Origin: VFZP01 sp043755595
GTDB lineage: Bacteria; Acidobacteriota; Terriglobia; Bryobacterales; Bryobacteraceae
Direction: 5' to 3'
Assembly: GCA_043755595.1 (NCBI GenBank)
Contig: JAYUSQ010000008.1
Span: 1 to 28,748, forward strand
DNA: 28,748 bases
Below are positions 21,992-28,748 of this stretch, piece by piece. Position numbers and translations under genes: made by a program. The notes beneath the pieces were generated by a model. The model saw only the letters and a program-made list of their open reading frames with translations, was not told the DNA's origin and made no database searches. Position 1 is the stretch's first letter. Each line of letters opens with the position of its first letter.

Positions 21992-22636
21992 ATGACACTG
22001 GCGGCAAGCATGGGATGTGCGGTCGTGATGGCTTGCGGGCTGGCGGGCGGCGCGGCCGGGCAAGCTCAGGTGGAATGGATCCCGCTGTTCGACGGCAAGT
22101 CTCTCGCCGGATGGAAGGAAGCTCCGTTCAATGGGCGTGGAGGTTTGCAGGTCAAAGACGGGATGATCCGGCTGGGCAAAGGGCGCATGACCGGCATCGC
22201 CTGGGCGGGTGAATTTCCGAGGGCGGGATACGAAATTCGCTTCGAAGCCGCGCGGCTGGACGGTAATGATTTTTTCGCGGGCATCACGTTTCCCGTGAAC
22301 GATTCGTTCTGCTCTTGGATCAACGGCGGTTGGGATGGCACCGTGGTGGGGCTGTCGAATCTCGATGGCAACGATGCGTCGGAGAACGATACGTCTTCGG
22401 TGCGGGACTTTGTGAAAGGGCGTTGGTACGCGTTTCGGCTGGCGGTGACGGCGCGGCGGATTCAGGCTTGGATCGATGATGCGGTGGTGATCGACGTCGA
22501 TATCGCGCAGCGTCGGGTTGAGTTGCGGTTCGACGATATCGATCTTTGCAAGCCGCTGGGGTTTGCGTCTTATGCGACACTCGCGGGATTGCGGAAGATC
22601 GAGTATCGGCGTCTGGCCGTCGAAATGCAGCGCTAG
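21992..22636 (+). CDS. DUF1080 (3-keto-disaccharide hydrolase-like) secreted protein
   Basis: A 214-residue product from ATG 21992, chosen because it gives a signal peptide (MTLAASMGCAVVMACGLAGG, AAGQAQ cleavage). The mature part is the concanavalin-like fold of DUF1080: WIPLFDGKSLAGWKE at the start, GYEIRFEAARLDGNDFFAGI in the middle, and WYAFRLAVTARRIQAWIDD near the end. Some family members hydrolyse 3-keto-disaccharides; others only bind sugars. It follows the GH5 gene by seven bases, so the two probably serve the same glycan. Confidence 0.85.
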   Translation: MTLAASMGCAVVMACGLAGGAAGQAQVEWIPLFDGKSLAGWKEAPFNGRGGLQVKDGMIRLGKGRMTGIAWAGEFPRAGYEIRFEAARLDGNDFFAGITFPVNDSFCSWINGGWDGTVVGLSNLDGNDASENDTSSVRDFVKGRWYAFRLAVTARRIQAWIDDAVVIDVDIAQRRVELRFDDIDLCKPLGFASYATLAGLRKIEYRRLAVEMQR

Positions 22637-22773
22637 TCCGCCATCATCCTCGTCTAATTCGCGCCCCTAGCGCCGCCCCCTCCGTTCGATGGGAATGCCG
22701 CCGCGACCCACTGCCTCCTCACCGCTCCCGGGCGGCACGTCCTGAGGGACCAGGGTTTCCGTCAAAGGCTTTC

Positions 22774-22929
22774 CTAGCGCCCCAGGTCGCCCGCGATGAC
22801 TGGGATCTCCATCGGCTTGTCCGGATCAACGACAAAAGCCGGCACGAGCTTCATGCGGTAGGCGCTGGAGACGCCGTCGAAGCGGCCGGTCTTGGAATTG
22901 AACGTGCCGTCAGCGTGGCGCCCTGGCAT
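22774..22929 (-). pseudogene. C-terminal fragment of an unrecognised gene
   Basis: A minus-strand frame ending TAG at 22776-22774 encodes a coding-like tail: GRHADGTFNSKTGRFDGVSS then AYRMKLVPAFVVDPDKPMEI then PVIAGDLGR. I do not recognise the family. The likeness to protein ends near 22927, and the frame meets a stop at 22956. This is the same place where the VapB remnant begins on the other strand. The 137 bases between the DUF1080 stop and this fragment show nothing. Confidence 0.5.
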
Positions 22930-22931
22930 GA

Positions 22932-23048
22932 GCCGCGGAGAAGAGATCGGCGATCAGGCTTCATCACTCCCTTCCACTTGTGCCGGCAGAGTGGCTCACG
23001 CGAGACTTCGACGATGAGTTATACGACGAGCGCGGCTTGCCGAGATGA
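22932..23048 (+). pseudogene. vapB: VapB-type antitoxin, C-terminal remnant
   Basis: The frame ending TGA at 23046-23048 reads VPAEWLTRDFDDELYDERGLPR, the typical VapB C-terminus (acidic DFDDELYDE followed by GLPR) that fills the VapC active site. The DNA-binding N-terminal half is missing: in frame there is a stop at 22929, and only a GTG at 22980 could start a 22-residue peptide. Its stop overlaps the VapC start as ATGA, as in an intact pair. Confidence 0.7.
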
Positions 23049-23440
23049 TCGTCGATACATCCGCCTTAATTGCGATCCTGCGGAACGAACCGGAGGCGCG
23101 GGAGTTCGCTCACGCGATGGAAGCGGCCAAGCGGATCCGGCTGTCGGCCGCCAGCTATGTAGAAGCGGGGGTGATGACAGATGGCGCGCGCGATCCTGTG
23201 GTTTCGCGTGGGTTGGACGATCTGATCCGGTTGGCGGAGATCGAAATCGCGCCGGTGACAGTCGAGCAGGCGCGGCTCGCGCGAGCCGCCTATCGCGACT
23301 TCGGCCGGGGGAGCGGTCATCCGGCGAAGCTGAACTTCGGGGACTGCTTTTCTTATGCGCTGGCGAAGGAAGCGGGCGAGACCTTACTCTACAAAGAAAA
23401 CGATTTCAGCCATACCGATGTCCGCAGCGCTTCGCGTTGA
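23045..23440 (+). CDS. vapC: VapC-type PIN-domain ribonuclease toxin
   Basis: A 131-residue PIN-domain protein, apparently complete. The acidic active-site residues are Asp4 (MIVDTSALIAIL), Glu40 (SAASYVEAGV), Asp100 (LNFGDCFSYALAKE) and a further Asp120 (YKENDFSHTD). GHPAKLNFGDCF is the strongest family signature. VapC toxins cut specific tRNAs or rRNA. The ATG overlaps the stop of the truncated VapB remnant. An intact toxin with a headless antitoxin is unusual; the C-terminal VapB peptide alone might still inhibit it, or the gene may be silent. Confidence 0.88.
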   Translation: MIVDTSALIAILRNEPEAREFAHAMEAAKRIRLSAASYVEAGVMTDGARDPVVSRGLDDLIRLAEIEIAPVTVEQARLARAAYRDFGRGSGHPAKLNFGDCFSYALAKEAGETLLYKENDFSHTDVRSASR

Positions 23441-23484
23441 GTTGCCGCCGCAACTGTTTCCCCCTCGCGATGGGTTCCACGCTG

Positions 23485-23490
23485 TATAAT
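23485..23490 (+). promoter_or_regulatory. -10 box (TATAAT) before the Gfo/Idh/MocA gene
   Basis: A perfect TATAAT lies 40 bases before ATG 23531; the gene also has AAAGGAG at 23520-23526 (spacing 4), so it is a normally led mRNA, unlike several neighbours. No clear -35 is seen. Confidence 0.5.
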
Positions 23491-23530
23491 TCCTGAAGCG
23501 TAGGTTGAGTCCCCCGCGCAAAGGAGTTTT

Positions 23531-24829
23531 ATGAATCGGCGTATTTTCATGATGAGTTCCGTAGCGGCCACCGCTACTCAGGCTGTCCGTGCGACGCCTA
23601 GCCCGAATGACGCGGTGCGTGTCGCCGTCGTCGGTTGCGGCGGACGCGGTAGCAGCCACATGAACGCGTGGACGTCGATCCCGAATGTGGAGCTAGCGGC
23701 GCTGGTGGATGTCGACGATTCGCATTCGGAGCGCTATAACGGCGCACTGCAGCGCAAAGGGAAGAATCCGGTGCCGGTGTTTCGCGACATCCGCAAGGTG
23801 CTGGACGACAAGAATATCGACGCGGTTTCGATCGCCACCCCGAACCACTGGCATACGTTACAGACGATCTGGGCCTGTCAGGCTGGGAAAGATGTCTACG
23901 TCGAGAAGCCGTGTTCGCACAACGTATTCGAATCCAAGCAAATCGTCGCAGCGGCGCGCAAGTACAATCGCGTGGTCCAGATGGGCAGCCAGAGCCGCTC
24001 CTCGCCGGCGTTACAGGAAGCTGTGCAAAAGATGCGTGCGGGTGAATTCGGCGAGATTTACATGTCGCGTGGATTATGTTTCAAGTCGCGCAACACAATC
24101 GGCAAGACTCCGGTGGAAGCGGTGCCGCTTGGCGTGGACTACGACATGTGGACCGGGCCCGCTCCACTGCGCCCGTTCACCAAGAACCGGTTCCACTACA
24201 ACTGGCACTGGTTCTGGGATACCGGCAACGGCGATCTTGGGAACCAGGGAATCCACGAAGTAGATATCGCGCGGTGGGGTTTGGGCGTGACGCATCCGAC
24301 GAAGGTCAGCTCGATCGGCGGCAAGTTCATGTTCGACGACGATCAGGAAACGCCCAACACGCTGAATTCGGCGTTTGAGTTCAACGTCGGCGGCAAGAAG
24401 AAGATGATGGAATTCGAAGTCCGTCACTGGTACAGCAATCACGAAGCTGGCATCAATGGCGAACGGCCGGGGAACACGATCGGCAACACTTTTTATGGGG
24501 CCGACGGTTACCTGGTCATCGATAACTACAACAAGTACTACAGCTTCCTGGGCAAGGATCACAAGCCGGGCCCAACCCGCACCGAGCGCGACACGCACTT
24601 TGAGAATTTCATCACGGGCATGCGCGATCGCAAACGCGAAAATCTGAATGCCGAGATCGAGGAAGGCGCGATGTCTTGCGTCCTGGTCCATCTGGCCAAC
24701 ATCTCCTATCGCGTAGGCCGCACGCTCCACTGGGATGAGAAGACCTGGACGGTGAAGAACGACCCGGAGGCGAATCGGATGTTAACGCGGCAATATCGCG
24801 CGCCGTACATCGTGCCGGCGAAGGTTTGA
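23531..24829 (+). CDS. Gfo/Idh/MocA family oxidoreductase, exported
   Basis: A 432-residue protein. The N-terminus MNRRIFMMSSVAATATQAV is Tat-like (Arg-Arg followed by a hydrophobic stretch). The Rossmann fold has VAVVGCGGRGSSHMNAW (residues 31-47), then VDVDDSHSE, AVSIATPNHWH and the catalytic-lysine motif EKPCSHN (Glu125, Lys126, Pro127). The C-terminal domain has NWHWFWDTGNGDLGNQGIHEVDIARWGLG, a typical active-site region. It oxidises or reduces a sugar or cyclitol with NAD(P). Exported members of this family are abundant in Acidobacteria and Planctomycetes with unknown substrates. The strong ribosome site AAAGGAG fixes the start. Confidence 0.9.
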   Translation: MNRRIFMMSSVAATATQAVRATPSPNDAVRVAVVGCGGRGSSHMNAWTSIPNVELAALVDVDDSHSERYNGALQRKGKNPVPVFRDIRKVLDDKNIDAVSIATPNHWHTLQTIWACQAGKDVYVEKPCSHNVFESKQIVAAARKYNRVVQMGSQSRSSPALQEAVQKMRAGEFGEIYMSRGLCFKSRNTIGKTPVEAVPLGVDYDMWTGPAPLRPFTKNRFHYNWHWFWDTGNGDLGNQGIHEVDIARWGLGVTHPTKVSSIGGKFMFDDDQETPNTLNSAFEFNVGGKKKMMEFEVRHWYSNHEAGINGERPGNTIGNTFYGADGYLVIDNYNKYYSFLGKDHKPGPTRTERDTHFENFITGMRDRKRENLNAEIEEGAMSCVLVHLANISYRVGRTLHWDEKTWTVKNDPEANRMLTRQYRAPYIVPAKV

Positions 24830-24852
24830 CGGGGCAGACCGGGCGTCGCATG

Positions 24853-24858
24853 TATAGT
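24853..24858 (+). promoter_or_regulatory. -10 box (TATAGT) for leaderless nhaR
   Basis: TATAGT ends 7 bases before the GTG start at 24866, leaving room for no more than one or two leader bases. Confidence 0.5.
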
Positions 24859-24865
24859 GAGATGA

Positions 24866-25771
24866 GTGGAGTGGCTCAACTATCATCACCTTCTCTACTT
24901 CTGGGCCGTCGCCAAAGACGGCAGCATCGCCAAGGCATGCGAGCGCCTGAACCTGGCGCAACCGACCATCAGCGGGCAGCTCAGGATGCTCGACGAAACG
25001 GTGGGAGAGAAGCTTTTCGTTAAATCCGGGCGGGGGCTCGCCCTGACGGAGATGGGCCGGGTAGTCTATCAATACGCCGATGAGATCTTCGGTCTCGGCG
25101 ACGAATTGCAGGACGTTATCAAGGGCCGTATGCACGGTCGTCCGCTGCGCCTGTTGGCCGGAGTCTCCGATTTAGTACCGAAGCTGATCGCTTACCGTGT
25201 GCTACAACCCGCGCTGGCTTTGGCTGAGCCGGCCCGACTTGTCTGTGACGAGGGCACGCCCGAAAGCCTGCTGGCCGATTTAGTTGAAAATCGCCTCGAC
25301 ATGGTGCTCACAGATGCGCCGATCAACGGAGCGACGCGCGTAAAGACGTACAACCACCTGCTGGGCGCCTGCGGGGTGTCGCTGTTCGGTTCGCCCGCTC
25401 TGGCAAAGCGCTACCGGAAAAACTTCCCCGCGTCTCTGGAGGGCGCGCCGTTTCTGCTGCCGATTCAAGGTTCGAACCTCCGCCGGTCTTTGGATCGCTG
25501 GTTCGACGTAAATCGCATTCGACCGGTCGTCTTGGGGGAGTTCAAAGACAGTGCGTTGATGAAGGTGTTTGGAGAGGCAGGAGTGGGAATTTTCGCCGGT
25601 CCAAGCGCGATCGAAAAAGAGATTCGAATGCACTATCAGACCGAGGTGATCGGCCTCGTGGACAAGGTTACCGTAAGCTTCTATGTCATTTCCGTCGAAC
25701 GGAAACTAAACCATGTGGCGGTTGTGGCCATCTGCGAAGCGGCGCGGGACCAGCTCTTTTCGTCCCCGTAG
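24866..25771 (+). CDS. nhaR: LysR-family transcriptional activator, NhaR type
   Basis: A 301-residue LysR-type regulator resembling E. coli NhaR along its whole length. Residues 4-65 form the winged helix-turn-helix: LNYHHLLYFWAVAKDGSIAKA, LNLAQPTISGQLRMLDETVGEKLF, then KSGRGLALTEMG. The effector domain keeps NhaR-like blocks: RLDMVLTDAPI, GECGVSF-like GACGVSLFGSP, LGEFKDSALMKVFGEAGVGIF. NhaR activates the Na+/H+ antiporter gene nhaA in response to sodium, but no antiporter gene is in the window. The GTG start follows a TATAGT box. An AT-rich region with an inverted and a direct repeat lies just downstream, before the lipoprotein gene, and could be its target. Confidence 0.88.
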   Translation: MEWLNYHHLLYFWAVAKDGSIAKACERLNLAQPTISGQLRMLDETVGEKLFVKSGRGLALTEMGRVVYQYADEIFGLGDELQDVIKGRMHGRPLRLLAGVSDLVPKLIAYRVLQPALALAEPARLVCDEGTPESLLADLVENRLDMVLTDAPINGATRVKTYNHLLGACGVSLFGSPALAKRYRKNFPASLEGAPFLLPIQGSNLRRSLDRWFDVNRIRPVVLGEFKDSALMKVFGEAGVGIFAGPSAIEKEIRMHYQTEVIGLVDKVTVSFYVISVERKLNHVAVVAICEAARDQLFSSP

Positions 25772-25787
25772 ACACATCGGCTTTAAC

Positions 25788-25830
25788 GATGTTTTTAATC
25801 CAAAACATCTATTGGACAAATCTATTGATC
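25788..25830. promoter_or_regulatory. Palindrome and direct repeat, candidate regulator binding region
   Basis: GATGTTTT (25788-25795) and AAAACATC (25802-25809) are perfect inverted repeats 6 bases apart. ATCTATTG occurs at 25807-25814 and again at 25820-25827 (13-base period). The TTGGAC at 25812-25817 might be a -35. The region is much more AT-rich than its surroundings. It lies 17 bases after nhaR and about 75 bases before the next start. LysR-type binding is inferred from position and symmetry. Confidence 0.45.
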
Positions 25831-25903
25831 TCCCGTAGTGTGGTAGTCGAAGGGGCCATGAGATCCAGGGCCCTGGCGAAAATCAGCTAGGAGAGAAAAG
25901 TAT

Positions 25904-26353
25904 ATGCTTACGTTGTTCAAGGTTTTTGGCAGTCTGGCGCTTGTCGCCTGCACAGCGACCGCCCTTGAGAAGGATTTTGTCGACCGGATCGTGCAATCCG
26001 CTCAGAACATCGAGCGGGATGCCACGACCGTGGACCAAGCGCTCAAGAACAAACAGTTCGACTCAGGCGATGTTACCCGAAAGCTCGACGGAATGGACGC
26101 CGACGTTGCCAAGCTGAAGGAGTTGGTCAAAGAGCTCGACTCGACGGACCCCAAACTAAGCGACCGCGATCGTGTGGTCTGGGACTTGGTGAAACAAAAG
26201 GTCCAACTGATCGAGATCTTTCACGGGCAGAAGAAGGTCCTTGCAGCAGAGGACTTCGGCAAGCACCGCGATCTGATTCGCGCGCATGCCAAAGGGCTTG
26301 TGCTGCGAGCCCAGAAGCTTCAGCAATCTGCCGGCACGTTGAGGCGAGGGTAG
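25904..26353 (+). CDS. Putative lipoprotein or secreted helical protein
   Basis: A 149-residue product with a strong ribosome site (AGGAGA at 25889-25894) and a signal peptide MLTLFKVFGSLALVACTATA. LVAC at 13-16 fits a lipobox (Cys16); cleavage after ATA by signal peptidase I is the alternative. The mature part is highly charged and probably all helix (DFVDRIVQSAQNIERDATTV, LDGMDADVAKLKELVKELD, QKVQLIEIFHGQKKVL). No family is recognised. It follows nhaR and the AT-rich repeat region, so it may belong to that regulator's response. A GC hairpin (26387-26402) follows the stop. Confidence 0.75.
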   Translation: MLTLFKVFGSLALVACTATALEKDFVDRIVQSAQNIERDATTVDQALKNKQFDSGDVTRKLDGMDADVAKLKELVKELDSTDPKLSDRDRVVWDLVKQKVQLIEIFHGQKKVLAAEDFGKHRDLIRAHAKGLVLRAQKLQQSAGTLRRG

Positions 26354-26386
26354 TAACTACTCAAAGTGGAAAGCTGGTCTGTCCCG

Positions 26387-26402
26387 GGCGGCGCAGGCCG
26401 CC
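26387..26402 (+). terminator. GC hairpin after the lipoprotein gene
   Basis: GGCGGC (26387-26392), loop GCAG, GCCGCC (26397-26402). It lies 34 bases after the stop and no T-run follows, so it is at best a weak terminator. Confidence 0.3.
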
Positions 26403-26497
26403 AGAGTGCGTAGGACACCGGCGGGCTGGCGGACAGGTGGCCAGCAATCGCTGCTGTTAGACGACAACCGATCCATTTTTTGACTCTGGAGAATGCA

Positions 26498-26719
26498 ATG
26501 AGAATGAAGAAAGCAACGAGCATGAGCTATCAACATGTTCAAGAAATCCGAATCGATCCGCTTCCCCTTGGCGAGGAGATCGCCAAGCTGGCATACTCTT
26601 ACTGGGAAGCGGAGGGTTGTCCGGCAGGCTCGGACATGGGGTACTGGTTGCGCGCAGAGACCGAGGTGTTGGCGGCGCGGGGCTTGCCGCATCCCAATGA
26701 GCCGTGGGAGGCCGCATGA
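26498..26719 (+). CDS. DUF2934 domain protein
   Basis: A 73-residue protein from ATG 26498, preceded by GGAG at a spacing of six. Residues 29-55 carry the DUF2934 signature: IAKLAYSYWEAEGCPAGSD then a YWLRAETEV block (aromatic-x2-W-E-x2-G-x-P-x-G-S, then W and AExE). The function is unknown; short DUF2934 proteins are common in soil bacteria, often near nodulation or stress genes. A TTG at 26480 in the same frame is less likely. No operon partner is evident; ppk2 starts 134 bases later with no clear terminator between. Confidence 0.8.
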   Translation: MRMKKATSMSYQHVQEIRIDPLPLGEEIAKLAYSYWEAEGCPAGSDMGYWLRAETEVLAARGLPHPNEPWEAA

Positions 26720-26853
26720 GGGTTGCACTAGCCGCACGTTCTGGGGGCCCAAAAGCCCACTTGCTGCAGCCGGCGCGCCTCCGTTTGCCCGCGCAAGCAG
26801 GATGATCTGCCCACATGCCAGGCGCGCCAGTGGTAGTCTCGTGAAAGCGCTCT

Positions 26854-27759
26854 ATGATTGACCCAAAGATCCTCGACTCCTTCCTTGTCAAACCCAAAAA
26901 GTTTCGTTTGAAAGATTGCGATCCCGCGTGGGACGGCGGCAAAGCGCTGCGGGAACTAAGCGGCGATGAACTCAAAGAGCGCGCGCAGGAATACGTGCGC
27001 GCGACGCTCGAAGAACTGAGCAAGGAACAAGACCGGCTTTGGGCGCAGGACCAGCATTCGGTATTGGTGGTGCTGCAAGCGATGGATGCCGCGGGCAAGG
27101 ATGGACTCATCAAACACGTGATGTCCGGCCTCAATCCGCAGGGCTGCCGGGTGCATGGCTTCAAGAAGCCATCCGAGGAAGAACTCGATCACGACTTTCT
27201 GTGGCGATGCTACCAGCGCTTGCCCCCGCGCGGTGAAATTGGCATCTTCAATCGCTCGTACTATGAGGAAGTGCTTGTAGTTCGTGTGCATCCCGAGTAT
27301 CTGGGCGGGCAGCGGCTGCCGGGCCTGAAGAAGGTCAACGATAAGTTCTGGCAGCAACGCTACGAAAGCATCAACGATTTCGAGAAGCATATTGCGCGCA
27401 ATGGCTGCACGGTGCTCAAGTTCTTCCTGAACGTCTCACGCGAAGAGCAGAAGAAGCGTTTTCTCGAACGGCTTGATGAGCCCGACAAGAATTGGAAGTT
27501 CTCTGAGCAGGACGTGAAAGAGCGCGCCCATTGGGGCGAGTACATGACGGCGTTTGAAGAAGCGATCCACGCGACCAGTACTGCGCACGCGCCCTGGTAT
27601 GTGATTCCGGCGGACAATAAGTGGATCGCTCGCGCGCTGGTGGCGGGCATACTCACGCAGGCGATTCGCGATTTGCCGATCGAAATTCCCAAGGTGTCGG
27701 CTGAGCGCCGTCAAGCGCTGGAGGAATCGCGGAAGCAACTGGAGGCTGAAAAGCCGTGA
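26854..27759 (+). CDS. Polyphosphate kinase 2 family protein
   Basis: A 301-residue PPK2 phosphotransferase using polyphosphate to phosphorylate nucleotides. The Walker A region is LQAMDAAGKDGLIKHVM (residues 75-90, with Asp78 and Lys82), the Walker B region GEIGIFNRSYYEEVLVVRVHPE (127-148), and the lid-type region RFLERLDEPDKNWKFS follows near 205-220, with WYVIPADNKW near 250. Single-domain size and these motifs resemble the class III PPK2 enzymes that act on AMP and ADP, but class cannot be settled by eye. Its stop overlaps the MOSC gene start (GTGA). Confidence 0.9.
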   Translation: MIDPKILDSFLVKPKKFRLKDCDPAWDGGKALRELSGDELKERAQEYVRATLEELSKEQDRLWAQDQHSVLVVLQAMDAAGKDGLIKHVMSGLNPQGCRVHGFKKPSEEELDHDFLWRCYQRLPPRGEIGIFNRSYYEEVLVVRVHPEYLGGQRLPGLKKVNDKFWQQRYESINDFEKHIARNGCTVLKFFLNVSREEQKKRFLERLDEPDKNWKFSEQDVKERAHWGEYMTAFEEAIHATSTAHAPWYVIPADNKWIARALVAGILTQAIRDLPIEIPKVSAERRQALEESRKQLEAEKP

Positions 27760-28247
27760 ACGTGGTGCAGATCAGCCGGTCGCCAGGCGGGTTGCCGAAG
27801 CGGGGGGCGCGGGAAGCCCGCATTGGTCCGCTTGGCATTGAGGGCGACCGTCATGCGCATCCGAAGATTCACGGCGGTCCGCATCAGGCGTTGCTGATCG
27901 TATGTGCCGAGGTTGTCGAAGAACTCAGCGAGAACGGCTATCCGTTGTTCTTTGGCGCGCTGGGCGAGAACATCACCACGCGCGGTCTGAACCGGCGCAC
28001 CCTTCGCCAAGGGCAACGCTACCGGTTGGGCTCCGAGGTCGTGATTGAACTCACCAAACCGCGCGGACCTTGCAAGGCCCTTGATGTGTACGGCGAGCGG
28101 CTGAAATCGGTGGTCTATGACGTCGAAGTGAAAGCGAGGAATCCGCAATCGCCACGCTGGGGGATGAGCGGGTTCTACGCGTCAGTGGTTACAGGCGGCT
28201 TGTTGCTGCCCGGCGCGCCGATCGTCTTTTTGGAGCAGGATGTTTGA
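27756..28247 (+). CDS. MOSC domain protein
   Basis: A 163-residue stand-alone MOSC domain, the fold shared with the C-terminus of molybdenum cofactor sulfurases and YiiM/YuaD. GIEGDRHAHPKIHGGPHQALLI is the family motif, FGALGENITTRGLN follows, and the conserved cysteine is Cys109 in KPRGPCKALD. It is expected to bind the molybdenum cofactor or carry sulfur. GTG 27756 overlaps the ppk2 stop by four bases, so both are translated together, although no functional link is known to me. Confidence 0.88.
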   Translation: MNVVQISRSPGGLPKRGAREARIGPLGIEGDRHAHPKIHGGPHQALLIVCAEVVEELSENGYPLFFGALGENITTRGLNRRTLRQGQRYRLGSEVVIELTKPRGPCKALDVYGERLKSVVYDVEVKARNPQSPRWGMSGFYASVVTGGLLLPGAPIVFLEQDV

Positions 28248-28322
28248 GCGCAGCCGGTCGCGAGCCGTTCACGATCCTGAAGGAGTTGCGCGCCGCCGCT
28301 GACACGACGTGCTGCCGCCGTC

Positions 28323-28730
28323 GTGGCGTGGCACCCCGAGTGGCCGTGCCATGAAGGCTGCTCGCATTGTTGCCGGAGTCTGGCGCGGCGGCCGGAACTT
28401 TCCGAAGTTGAGTGGCGCGAGGTGGAAGCCGGGTTGGCGCTGCTGCCGGCTGCGGTCCGCGCTGAGGCCGAAGCAAGGCTGGTCTTATCGGCGTTGGGAT
28501 CGGCCCCTTACACTTGTTCGTTCCTCGATCCCGCAGTGGGTTCGTGCCTCATTTACGCATATCGCCCCATCGCCTGCCGCACGTATGGCTTTTATGTAGA
28601 TGAGCGGGGGACCGGGCTCTACTGCGGAATCATCCGCGAGAGAGTTGAGGCCGGAGAATTCTCAGAGACAATCTCAGAACTCCTGACCTCTAAGGAAATT
28701 GAGATGACCCCAACTTGTAGACAAGCCTGA
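28323..28730 (+). CDS. YkgJ-type cysteine-cluster protein, possibly frameshifted at its 5' end
   Basis: At least 135 residues from GTG 28323: WHPEWPCHEGCSHCCRSLAR holds the CxxxCxxCC cluster, and CSFLDPAVGSCLIYAYRPIACRTYGFY has further cysteines (a YkgJ/UPF0153 zinc- or iron-cluster pattern, with the ...RPxxCRxYG end). Function is unknown. Just upstream, in another frame, TTG 28244 (overlapping the MOSC stop) begins SAAGREPFTILKELRAAAD, which looks like the natural N-terminus of such proteins. A one-base slip near 28300 would join the two parts. Either the gene starts at 28323 or it is broken. Confidence 0.7.
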   Translation: MAWHPEWPCHEGCSHCCRSLARRPELSEVEWREVEAGLALLPAAVRAEAEARLVLSALGSAPYTCSFLDPAVGSCLIYAYRPIACRTYGFYVDERGTGLYCGIIRERVEAGEFSETISELLTSKEIEMTPTCRQA

Positions 28731-28748
28731 GGTCAGTGTCAGGGAAGA

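Noticed and set aside
26357..26752. Minus-strand 131-residue frame opposite the DUF2934 gene
   Set aside because: It is antisense to a recognised domain and has no features of its own.
1..28748. CRISPR array, rRNA operon, insertion-sequence transposase
   Set aside because: No regular spaced repeats, rRNA-like sequence or transposase motifs were seen in either strand.

Overview
The window reads as chromosomal DNA of a soil acidobacterium, most likely of the Bryobacterales/Solibacter type. This is inferred from gene content: a PEP-CTERM protein, several Tat-type TIM-barrel and Gfo/Idh/MocA proteins, DUF1080, DUF2934, GH5, a small CxxCH cytochrome and fairly high G+C. No single marker proves it. 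Most housekeeping genes are intact, while the accessory stretches are full of broken genes.

Layout. 1-500: tail of a PEP-CTERM protein and its terminator. 500-3290: an AT-richer accessory island next to the 3' end of tRNA-Glu. It holds a small secreted protein, three copies of a 70-80 bp inverted-repeat element, small membrane ORFs, an EXLDI-family gene coupled to a 37-residue membrane peptide, and a frameshifted tyrosine integrase. 3287-8081: tRNA-Glu, a secreted cytochrome c (both minus), then a plus-strand run of alpha/beta hydrolase, TIM-barrel isomerase, MurQ, MurA and rhodanese (amino-sugar recycling feeding peptidoglycan synthesis). 8104-12220 (minus): thioredoxin-like protein, Tat-type TIM-barrel protein, an unrecognised 415-residue protein and GalU. 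12264-14203 (plus): TPR protein and a membrane glycosyltransferase.

14220-15905 is a decayed defence/toxin island: a HigBA pair with a frameshift in the toxin tail, and an Mrr endonuclease gene with a stop and a frameshift. 15940-18588 (minus) is a YtxH / RocA / cyanophycinase-like operon consistent with use of arginine-containing peptides. 18600-19364 holds remnants, including a dead antitoxin/PIN-toxin pair. 19414-20984 is an amidase with a small GatC/AtzG-like partner; divergent from it are a GH5 hydrolase and a DUF1080 protein. 22774-23440 has a gene fragment and a decapitated VapB in front of an intact VapC. 23531-28730 carries a Gfo/Idh/MocA protein, a NhaR-type regulator, a putative lipoprotein, a DUF2934 protein, PPK2, a MOSC protein and a YkgJ-type cysteine-cluster protein.

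Two themes run through the window. First, many genes have a TATACT/TACAAT-like -10 box only 6-8 bases before the start codon, which suggests leaderless mRNAs. Second, single-base lesions fall in mobile, defence and toxin genes and not in housekeeping genes, so they look like real decay rather than sequencing noise. The best candidate for something undescribed is the EXLDI gene plus overlapping membrane peptide at 2062-2707, with a palindrome over its promoter and flanked by the inverted-repeat elements.
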